From Winogradskyella sp. (lineage in GTDB: Bacteria; Bacteroidota; Bacteroidia; Flavobacteriales; Flavobacteriaceae): 64,000 nt of DNA. Shown piece after piece: positions 9,872 through 17,877 of the stretch; position 1 is the stretch's first letter; each line of letters starts with the position of its first letter. The notes under the pieces are model-generated. The model saw nothing but the letters and a program-made list of their open reading frames with translations. It was not told where the DNA came from and made no database searches. The stretch covers positions 1 through 64,000 of the forward strand of contig NZ_JABDQL010000025.1 of NCBI RefSeq assembly GCF_013042245.1. The letters run 5' to 3'. The position numbers and the translations under genes are program-made.

Positions 9872-11506
9872 CTATAATTCTCCTCTTCTTTTAACTAATT
9901 CTATTTTAATCTCTCTGGATCTAGTTTCGTTTAAATTGTACTTCCACATAATCAAAACAGCAATAAAAGCTGTCAAGGCTGGTATAACAATATCTGCTAT
10001 TCGTAACTTTGTCATAGTTTCAGCAGTTTGAGTCACAGCTCCTTCATCAAAACCAACTAAACTTAATATTGCTCCTCCAAGTACTAATGCAATGGCCTGT
10101 CCCAACTTTACAAACCACCAGTATATAGCACCAAAGGTTCCTTCTTTTCGTGGCATTCCGTTTTCTAATTCATCTAAATCACAAACATCAGCCGTCATAC
10201 TCATCATTAAAGTAAATAAACCTCCTAACCCAAAAGCCATAAGTGGAATAGGCAAAAACATTAGCCAAGGGCCACCTTGACTAGTATCCATACTAAACCA
10301 TGACATACCTATACTATCTAAAAAAGGGTTGATTGCATCAAATACTGAAGCTAAACCACTGTTTAAGCCTTCTCCTATACTAGATTCATTAAATTGTTTA
10401 TTTAACTCATTATCAAAACCCCACCATTTAAGACCATAACCAATTATAGATATAATGGTAGAAATGATAAAGGCCTTTCGTTTTCCCCATTTGTTGGCAA
10501 TACGAGAGATAATTGGTATAACCATAAAAGCAGTTATTAAGGCTGTCAGTGAAGCAAACCAAGCTGGCCAAGTACTTGCCAAGCCATAGTCTCCATTGTA
10601 AATATAAAATACAATTATGAAAAAACTGAAAGAAGCCACCATTTGAAATCCATTGAATACTAAAAATGTTGCGCTACATAATTTCATGAAAGGTTTATTT
10701 TTAAATACTTCTTTTATACCTATCCATAGCTCTTTGAAATTAGATGATATTGTTTTTAAGCCAATTTCTTTTCTGTTTTCCATTTTTCCAGCATCAAGAC
10801 CTTTACAGAATAATGCAGGTAATATTCCAAGAATAGCACAAACTAGACCAACGATTAACGATAAATTACGAACGCCTGTGCCTTGCAATTTTTCAGTAGT
10901 TACTTTTTGCAATTCATCACCTGTAAGCCCCATTTCTCCAATAGCTCTCAGAACTTCATCACTTATAGGAAATACGGTTGGGTCAGCTATAACTACCCAA
11001 AACCAAGGTACCAACATCCAGGCAATTTGTCCGACGGTATTAGCAAATGCCATTAAACGTGTGCGCTCATTGTAATCGGTAGTCATTTCATATCCTAAAC
11101 CTACCAACGGAGTTGCATACATTGTATTTCCGACGAGAAATAATAGAGACATTAAAAGAAAATACCAAAAATTAAACATCACGGAATTATCTTCACTCAT
11201 TTGAAATAAAAGAGCAAATAATATACCGCTGAGGATGGCTCCTACAAAAATATATGGTCTTCGTCGTCCCCATTTAGACTTCGTATTATCAGAGATAAAA
11301 CCCATTATTGGGTCAGTAATAGCATCAAATATTCTTGGTAAACCGCCTAACAAACCTGCTAAAAACGGATCCATTCCAAATGCTGTTACTAAAAAAAACA
11401 TGAAAACCGCTAATGCTCCTGGCAGTAAATTAAGTACTAAATGACCAGAACCAAAGGCTGCTTTTTGCCCAAAAGGAACTTTATCTTTTTTTGCTGTAAT
11501 AGACAT
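9872..11506 (-). CDS. MFS sugar transporter, GPH/glycoside-pentoside-hexuronide-like
   Basis: Polytopic protein; DPIMGFISDNTKSKWGRRRPYIFVGA motif typical of GPH/SLC45-like transporters; located between GH genes. Confidence 0.88.
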   Translation of the reverse strand: MSITAKKDKVPFGQKAAFGSGHLVLNLLPGALAVFMFFLVTAFGMDPFLAGLLGGLPRIFDAITDPIMGFISDNTKSKWGRRRPYIFVGAILSGILFALLFQMSEDNSVMFNFWYFLLMSLLFLVGNTMYATPLVGLGYEMTTDYNERTRLMAFANTVGQIAWMLVPWFWVVIADPTVFPISDEVLRAIGEMGLTGDELQKVTTEKLQGTGVRNLSLIVGLVCAILGILPALFCKGLDAGKMENRKEIGLKTISSNFKELWIGIKEVFKNKPFMKLCSATFLVFNGFQMVASFSFFIIVFYIYNGDYGLASTWPAWFASLTALITAFMVIPIISRIANKWGKRKAFIISTIISIIGYGLKWWGFDNELNKQFNESSIGEGLNSGLASVFDAINPFLDSIGMSWFSMDTSQGGPWLMFLPIPLMAFGLGGLFTLMMSMTADVCDLDELENGMPRKEGTFGAIYWWFVKLGQAIALVLGGAILSLVGFDEGAVTQTAETMTKLRIADIVIPALTAFIAVLIMWKYNLNETRSREIKIELVKRRGEL

Positions 11507-11517
11507 AATTTTATTTT

Positions 11518-13017
11518 TTAGTTAGTTGGTATGATTATAGTTTGTAATGCTTGCGCATTTATAGGTATATAAATAGACTTTTCTTTTAAAGATAAACTGA
11601 AATTCTGCTCTGTTTCTCCTTCATTAAAAACAACAACTGCTATGGTTCCATCTGGATTTTGAGCTGCAGTTACTTGTAATGCTTTATTAGAATTTTCAAC
11701 GCCTATAACCTCAGCTCCGGGACGAATATATTTGCTAAAGTGTGCCATAACATAGTATAATGGCGTAAAATAAACCTCGTCAGCGTTTGGGTCTACAATT
11801 ACTGGTGCTGCACACCAATTCTCGAACCAGTTTGGTCCGCCTTGACGGTCTAAAACCATATTCCAATCTACCCAACCATCAACCCAATTATTTAAACAAC
11901 CAATAATATCTCTGGCGTATCTGTTTACAGGAGCATATTTAGGATGTAAATACTTTTCTTCTTCGGATGCCCAGTCCCAGCCCCAATCTGTGGCTTCTTT
12001 GCTCCAATACCAATTATCATCTTTCCATGCCGGGACTTCAGAGTCTACACAACCTTCAGTTTCGATGAGCAATTTATTAGGTGCCTTGTTATGTGCATAC
12101 TGTAATTCGTCTGCAAAAATCTTATATGTACTTTCATACCAATGAATAGCACTCCCATCAAAGTATTTCGAGGTTTCTTCATTCTTGTACATAGAATCTA
12201 CCCATTCTTTTAATCCAGCACGATTTTGGTCATAACCTAGAATTATTTTATCGCCATGACCATCAGCTTCTAATTTTGGCCCTAAATGATTCATCACAAA
12301 ATTGGTCATCTCATCGGGAGTAAAGTGCATACTTTCCCAGTTATTACCATTTCCATGTGGTTCATTTTCTACAGTGAAACCCCAAATATCGATACCCTGT
12401 TCTTTATAGGCATCTACATATTTTGAAAAGAATAGCGCCCATGTATCGTAATATTTTGGCAGTAATTTACCTCCAACCCATTCGTTATTATCTTTCATCC
12501 AAGGTGCAGCTGTCCAAGGTGAAGCAAATATTTTAAACCCGTTTTCTGAAGTTGCCATAGCATCTTTAATCATAGGAATTAAATCATCCATATCATCTTC
12601 GATTGTAAAGTGTTCTAACTCCATATCATCAACTACAGGTGAGTATGAATATTGTGATAGTGAGAAGTCACACGAGTTCATATGCGTTCGCGTTAATGAA
12701 TAATTTGCGCCTTTAGTACTAAAATAAGCTTCGATAATTTTATTTCTATTTTCTTTACCCAATTGATTGAGTAAATAAGCAGAAGATTCCGTGAACGCAC
12801 CACCAAAACCAGTTATTCTTTGATATTTCTTATCGGTATCTAACTTTACTATTGTGGTAATATCTGCATTTGAAACTTTAGCTAAATCTGTAATCTCGGT
12901 TAACTGATTTCCACTTTTGGAAGTTTCGTATACCGTTACAGGCAGTTCTTTCTTGTTACTTTCACAACTCATTATTAAAATTAAAAAACAAATGCTATAA
13001 TATTCTAATGATTTCAT
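11518..13017 (-). CDS. GH30 family glycoside hydrolase, probable endo-beta-1,6-glucanase/glucosylceramidase-like lipoprotein
   Basis: GFGGAFTESSAYLLNQL, GFTVENEPHGNG (acid/base) and LLIETEGCVDS (nucleophile) motifs; N-terminal MSCESNKK lipobox. Confidence 0.9.
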   Translation of the reverse strand: MKSLEYYSICFLILIMSCESNKKELPVTVYETSKSGNQLTEITDLAKVSNADITTIVKLDTDKKYQRITGFGGAFTESSAYLLNQLGKENRNKIIEAYFSTKGANYSLTRTHMNSCDFSLSQYSYSPVVDDMELEHFTIEDDMDDLIPMIKDAMATSENGFKIFASPWTAAPWMKDNNEWVGGKLLPKYYDTWALFFSKYVDAYKEQGIDIWGFTVENEPHGNGNNWESMHFTPDEMTNFVMNHLGPKLEADGHGDKIILGYDQNRAGLKEWVDSMYKNEETSKYFDGSAIHWYESTYKIFADELQYAHNKAPNKLLIETEGCVDSEVPAWKDDNWYWSKEATDWGWDWASEEEKYLHPKYAPVNRYARDIIGCLNNWVDGWVDWNMVLDRQGGPNWFENWCAAPVIVDPNADEVYFTPLYYVMAHFSKYIRPGAEVIGVENSNKALQVTAAQNPDGTIAVVVFNEGETEQNFSLSLKEKSIYIPINAQALQTIIIPTN

Positions 13018-13032
13018 GTTTGATTATTACTG

Positions 13033-14325
13033 TTAATGTGAAGCCATGACTTCATCTGTATTTGGTGGGACTAATACGTCTTCCATCAACTTGTCTTTAT
13101 CACCGTCATAGGTTTTCTTAATTGGGTTTCCATCTCTTGTTAATCCCTCAAAAATACCTTTATCTACTAAATCCCAAATAGGGTATTTTGCTTTTCCATC
13201 GATGGTGAACAATCCAAAATGATTCTCCGAGCCTTTAGGATTTTTAGCATCTTTCCATTGCTCATTAAAGGCTTCAAAATAAAAACATGAAATACCCGAA
13301 TTGTTTGTCCATTCTCTCATCTGCTGATGGAATAAGCCTTGTTTGTACTCATCCGTTGCTCTTGAACCATGATTCCCATATTGTCCATTGGATACAGAAG
13401 CCCAACCTGTTTCGCCAATATGTATAGGCTTATTTACTCCTAAACTCTTCATGTAATTGCTGACGCTATCGTATTGCTTTTGCGAGAACTTGATAGCACG
13501 CTCCATAGCCATTTCTATCTTAGTTAAACCTGGCATGGTCTTATGCGCATCAGGAACATACCAAAACTCGGGGTTATAATGTGTGTTATGGTAAGGGTAA
13601 GTGTGCATTGAAATGTAGTCTACCGCCTTTATTAAATCTTCTAAATCCTTAACATGGTAGCTGTCTTCGCCACCACCCCAAGACGCAAAATCATCAGAGC
13701 TCGTAATCCATAAGTCTTTTGGTAATTTTCCTTGAGCTTTTAGGTCTTGTAAATGGTTAACCCACTTTAAGATTACATTTGGCTGTACGTAATAACTCGT
13801 TGCCCATTTTACCATAGCTTCGTTACCTACGGCAATAACTTTTACAATATCTGGATATTTATTTGCTAAAGCTACAGCTCTTTGTATTTCTCCTGCGTTA
13901 TTAGGACTTTCTACATCATGGTTGGGCACTTTATCTGTCCAAGCATTGAGACAATCTATCCAAGCACCTAACATAACGTACATTTCAAAATTCTTATCCT
14001 CATTTTTAAGCTCAGTAATCGCTTTTAGTATGTTTGAGGCATGAGGCAATTTAGGCTGTACATTGTAAGTGCGGATTATTTTAATCCCCATTGCAGACAT
14101 AATCTTCAAATCTTCCTTTAATTGAGGAATAGTCGGTTGGCTGTCTCTCGATTTTTTTCTGTAACCTCCGTAAGAAATAGCCAGATAGTCTGGATTTCCT
14201 AATATATCTTTTGCTGTCACTTGGTTTTGTGTCTGAATTATTTTTTCTTCTTTACGTTTTTGTCCACATGAAAATATGACTAAACTTAACACGATACAAA
14301 ATAATATGTTAAGGCTATATTTCAT
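13033..14325 (-). CDS. GH17-like glycosidase, lipoprotein
   Basis: IAVGNEAMVKW and IHIGETGWAS catalytic motifs, IRTYNVQP barrel start; lipobox VIFSCGQK. Confidence 0.85.
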   Translation of the reverse strand: MKYSLNILFCIVLSLVIFSCGQKRKEEKIIQTQNQVTAKDILGNPDYLAISYGGYRKKSRDSQPTIPQLKEDLKIMSAMGIKIIRTYNVQPKLPHASNILKAITELKNEDKNFEMYVMLGAWIDCLNAWTDKVPNHDVESPNNAGEIQRAVALANKYPDIVKVIAVGNEAMVKWATSYYVQPNVILKWVNHLQDLKAQGKLPKDLWITSSDDFASWGGGEDSYHVKDLEDLIKAVDYISMHTYPYHNTHYNPEFWYVPDAHKTMPGLTKIEMAMERAIKFSQKQYDSVSNYMKSLGVNKPIHIGETGWASVSNGQYGNHGSRATDEYKQGLFHQQMREWTNNSGISCFYFEAFNEQWKDAKNPKGSENHFGLFTIDGKAKYPIWDLVDKGIFEGLTRDGNPIKKTYDGDKDKLMEDVLVPPNTDEVMASH

Positions 14326-14326
14326 C

Positions 14327-17300
14327 TTATTTTAATATTGAAGGGTTAATATGAGCAGATAAACTTTCAACTTCAGAGTTTCTTGTAAAAATCTTTTCGC
14401 TTACTTCAGTATTAAGATTTAATCCATCAGATTCCTCTCTAGTTCCGTCAACATAATTAATTGTGATAGAATTAGCCTCTCCTATTGTATAAATTACGGG
14501 AACTTGACAGTATGTAAAAGCTAAACTATTTTCAGAAACCTGAATAGATTTTGATTTACCACTAACAGAAATATAATCAAATGTTTTACCTACTTCTAAA
14601 AACTCTTCTTTTCGTAATAAACATGGATTAAAAGTTAATTCTCCTGCTTTAACAAAAACCCCTAATTCACCAATACGACTTAGAATATCTTCTTTAACCT
14701 GACCTGTCATTCCTGGTTGTTGGCCACCTTTTCCTGCTGGTGTATGCGAATATGGATCTGTTGGAAATGCACCATACAACTCAGGAGATTTATGTACTCC
14801 AATACCTTCGTTGATTTCATAATAATGTTCTAAAAGTCGTCCCACAATTTCGTCACTTTCATTATTTTGTACGGCTCTCAAACAACTTTCTTGAACGGCT
14901 ACTAATAATTTAGAAACCATGTGCCAATAAATAGAACCTAAGCCTTCATAGCCATAGAATGTACCTGAACGTCCTGTAAAAGCTTTGTGGTTAAAGACGC
15001 TCTCATAAATTTGAAGCACTTGTTCTTTTTCTGCATTTATGAGTCCTTCATACTTTGTATCGAGGCTCTCTAATACATCAGATAAGCTGTTAGCATTATT
15101 AAGATTTCCATTGAAATGATAATCGCCATTGACATCCTTTGTTACAACTTGCTTATTACCATTATTTATTAATGTTTTTAATAAGTCTGATTGTTCTACC
15201 TCTACCTTTGGAATTGTATTTTTTTCCATAAAGCGTGGTAAATCCTTGTTTGGGTATAGTAAAAAACTATACTGATCTGGGCGGAAAATTTTACTATTTT
15301 TCATACTATCCAGAGCAGCCAAAGCTTCATTAGAACTCAAATAACCAGAGCTTAAGGCCGCTACTTGACCTTCTAACATTTCATCCAGATAAGATATCTT
15401 AACCTCATTATTCGCTGTTATTGTAATGAGATTGTATGCGTGGTGCATACCATCTTCTCTTACATTTGCAACAATACTATGCTCTAAGTATTGAAGTGTA
15501 ACATTTATAAATTTGCTTAACTCTTCTTTTTTAATTACAACTTTACCTCCACTAAAAGCATTGTTGTAAATGTTTGTTCTAAACTCACTTCCTTCTTGAC
15601 CCAAACCATCTAAAATTACTTTACGGTCTTTGTCTGAAATTTTATTTGCTAGAACATATTGATATTTTTCTAAGGTTAAATGAACGCCATCAAAAAAGAT
15701 TTTTAACTCTTCTGAAATTTCTATAGTATCTTGAGGTGAATTCTGTATTATAGTATTGAAAAATTTAAGAAAACGTCTCAGATAATTTAAAGTTACCATA
15801 GACACACCATTACCAACAAGAGCATTATTAGCGTCGTTCCATTCAGGGCGTTGGGTATTTAACCAAATACCAGCTTCTGGTACAAAATTAGACACCTTAG
15901 CCAATACTGTAGCCAGTATTTTTTCTACAAAGTTTACTTTGTATATAAAAAAGTTTTTATCTCTTAAAAGTGCACCATCTGCTCCAAGTTGTTCTCTTTT
16001 TATCTGAATTTGTTTTTCAGAATTTTCATCAAAATCTATAGTATCTTTTGGATCTTTGAGAATATCTTGGTATGATTTGATTCTATATGGCACATTAGCA
16101 TAGACAAATAAATCTTTATCAAAAAAGCTAGCTAGTTTTCCAGGTTTATGGTACTCTATAAATTCTAAAAACTTAAGTAAATAGATAATTTGATGATCGC
16201 CCCAGTACCCAATATAAGACCAAGGGTCATCTGGCTCAATAGTTTCCCAATCAAAACCGTCTTTTGTTACACGATATGGATTGTAACCATCAAAGGTTGT
16301 AGCGTTTAAAAATTTATGAATCATACTCTCCACAAATTCAGGATAAGCATGTGCTAAAGCTTCCCAATTCTGAAAAATATCTCGCCAATTGCCTTCATAG
16401 TCCAAAACTTTAGAGCCGTCTACTTCATTACGTGTATTGATTGAAAACTTATTCCAAGGGCGACTTGGATCACCATGTCTACGACTAAATTTTAGAGGCA
16501 TATATTCTAGGCAAAGTCTTCTAAAATTTTTATCGGTACTCGCGTAGGCTAAATCTTTTAAATGAAACAAAGAAAATGTTTCAGGTAAAGCATTTAGAGC
16601 CTCAGTGTTTTTTGCAAACACTTTTTTGTTGGCTTTGGAAATATAATTTTTAAAATCCCACTTTTCAATATTGTAGTTATCATCAAAAATTCCTCCACGC
16701 ATAATATTAAATAGCGTGTTGGCAAAATGTCTTGTGTCTCTGCGGTTATCGTTTGTTAACTGTAAAGCATCTGAGGAAGCGTTGAGCTTAATTAGTTTTT
16801 CTGTCCCGAGATCAATATTGTTTTGAAGTTTGTCTTCAATGGAATCATCTGTTTTAATCTCATGCATGAGTGCAACAACATCTACATGGTCTTGATTAAC
16901 ATTAGCAATAATTGTCCATGTTTTTTCTGAATCTCCCTTAAGTTGAATTTCAGAATTGATAAAATAAGCCCCTTTTTCAGCTTTTACATCATCTTCTTCT
17001 AAAACTGAACCTGTTTTTCTAAAAGTATCTAGCTGAAGAGAAGATACTAAATATGTAACATCTTCCAATCCTTTTGACCATACTACATTAGCTTTTAGAG
17101 CTTCACTAGGCTCTGCTTTATCTACGATTATAGCACTTAAGGCATAGATACCTAACCCATATTCTTTTTCTAACTGATTACGCTTGTAAGCATCTACCAA
17201 ATTACTGACACGCATTTGTGTGTCGGAAGGTACGCCGTACGGTAAAATATTTTGAAGTCCGTCTAAAAGTTTTACGCTGACGTTGGACTTTCCATGATTG

Positions 17301-17785
17301 ATGATGGATGATTTTTTTACAAATCCGTAAACATCACTTGAGTTCCATTCGTAACGAAACGTAAGTTTTAAGTCATGGTTAGTTTCTTCAAAAATGACCT
17401 TATTACCATGCACATTTTTGTATAGATTTCTAGATGTTTGATATAGTCCTTGTTGCCGAATTGAAAATGGCTCCCAAAGGTGTTTATTATCTACCCAAAA
17501 AATAGATTTACTTCCTGTGATTTCGGCAGATTCGGTAATCTTATCGTCAGTATAATAAGGAAATAGTGCATATTCACTGTTTTTTCTGCCTGCCGAAACA
17601 CCACCATTACTTGATAAAAACATCCAATGATTAGAGTCACTAACAATACTCATGAAAAACGGACGCATTTGGTCACTATTAGAGATTTTGAAATATGACT
17701 CTCCATTAATATCAACTGTGTCGATGTTAATGTGTTTTTCAGAATTAGAAATTGAATAATTATGTGTAGAAGCAGTATTGCTCAT
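14327..17785 (-). CDS. GH149-like beta-1,3-glucan phosphorylase (clan GH-Q), cytosolic
   Basis: 1152 aa with no signal peptide; GH94/GH-Q-like segments (LLDGLQNILPYGVPSDTQ, DYEGNWRDIFQNWEALAHAYPEF, DPWSYIGYWGDHQIIYLLKFLE); size and GH17/GH30 context match GH149. Confidence 0.7.
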   Translation of the reverse strand: MSNTASTHNYSISNSEKHINIDTVDINGESYFKISNSDQMRPFFMSIVSDSNHWMFLSSNGGVSAGRKNSEYALFPYYTDDKITESAEITGSKSIFWVDNKHLWEPFSIRQQGLYQTSRNLYKNVHGNKVIFEETNHDLKLTFRYEWNSSDVYGFVKKSSIINHGKSNVSVKLLDGLQNILPYGVPSDTQMRVSNLVDAYKRNQLEKEYGLGIYALSAIIVDKAEPSEALKANVVWSKGLEDVTYLVSSLQLDTFRKTGSVLEEDDVKAEKGAYFINSEIQLKGDSEKTWTIIANVNQDHVDVVALMHEIKTDDSIEDKLQNNIDLGTEKLIKLNASSDALQLTNDNRRDTRHFANTLFNIMRGGIFDDNYNIEKWDFKNYISKANKKVFAKNTEALNALPETFSLFHLKDLAYASTDKNFRRLCLEYMPLKFSRRHGDPSRPWNKFSINTRNEVDGSKVLDYEGNWRDIFQNWEALAHAYPEFVESMIHKFLNATTFDGYNPYRVTKDGFDWETIEPDDPWSYIGYWGDHQIIYLLKFLEFIEYHKPGKLASFFDKDLFVYANVPYRIKSYQDILKDPKDTIDFDENSEKQIQIKREQLGADGALLRDKNFFIYKVNFVEKILATVLAKVSNFVPEAGIWLNTQRPEWNDANNALVGNGVSMVTLNYLRRFLKFFNTIIQNSPQDTIEISEELKIFFDGVHLTLEKYQYVLANKISDKDRKVILDGLGQEGSEFRTNIYNNAFSGGKVVIKKEELSKFINVTLQYLEHSIVANVREDGMHHAYNLITITANNEVKISYLDEMLEGQVAALSSGYLSSNEALAALDSMKNSKIFRPDQYSFLLYPNKDLPRFMEKNTIPKVEVEQSDLLKTLINNGNKQVVTKDVNGDYHFNGNLNNANSLSDVLESLDTKYEGLINAEKEQVLQIYESVFNHKAFTGRSGTFYGYEGLGSIYWHMVSKLLVAVQESCLRAVQNNESDEIVGRLLEHYYEINEGIGVHKSPELYGAFPTDPYSHTPAGKGGQQPGMTGQVKEDILSRIGELGVFVKAGELTFNPCLLRKEEFLEVGKTFDYISVSGKSKSIQVSENSLAFTYCQVPVIYTIGEANSITINYVDGTREESDGLNLNTEVSEKIFTRNSEVESLSAHINPSILK

Positions 17786-17810
17786 TATTTATTTTGGTTA
17801 TTTATAAGTT

Positions 17811-17855
17811 AAAAAAGGCTAACATTATCTATATTTTGATTGCTTGTTAGCCTTT
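17811..17855 (-). terminator. Terminator between the susC-to-SGBP block and the GH149/GH17/GH30/MFS block
   Basis: Perfect 10-bp arms AAAGGCTAAC/GTTAGCCTTT followed by a U-tract on the minus strand. Confidence 0.7.
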
Positions 17856-17877
17856 AAATTGTATGTCTATAATTTAT

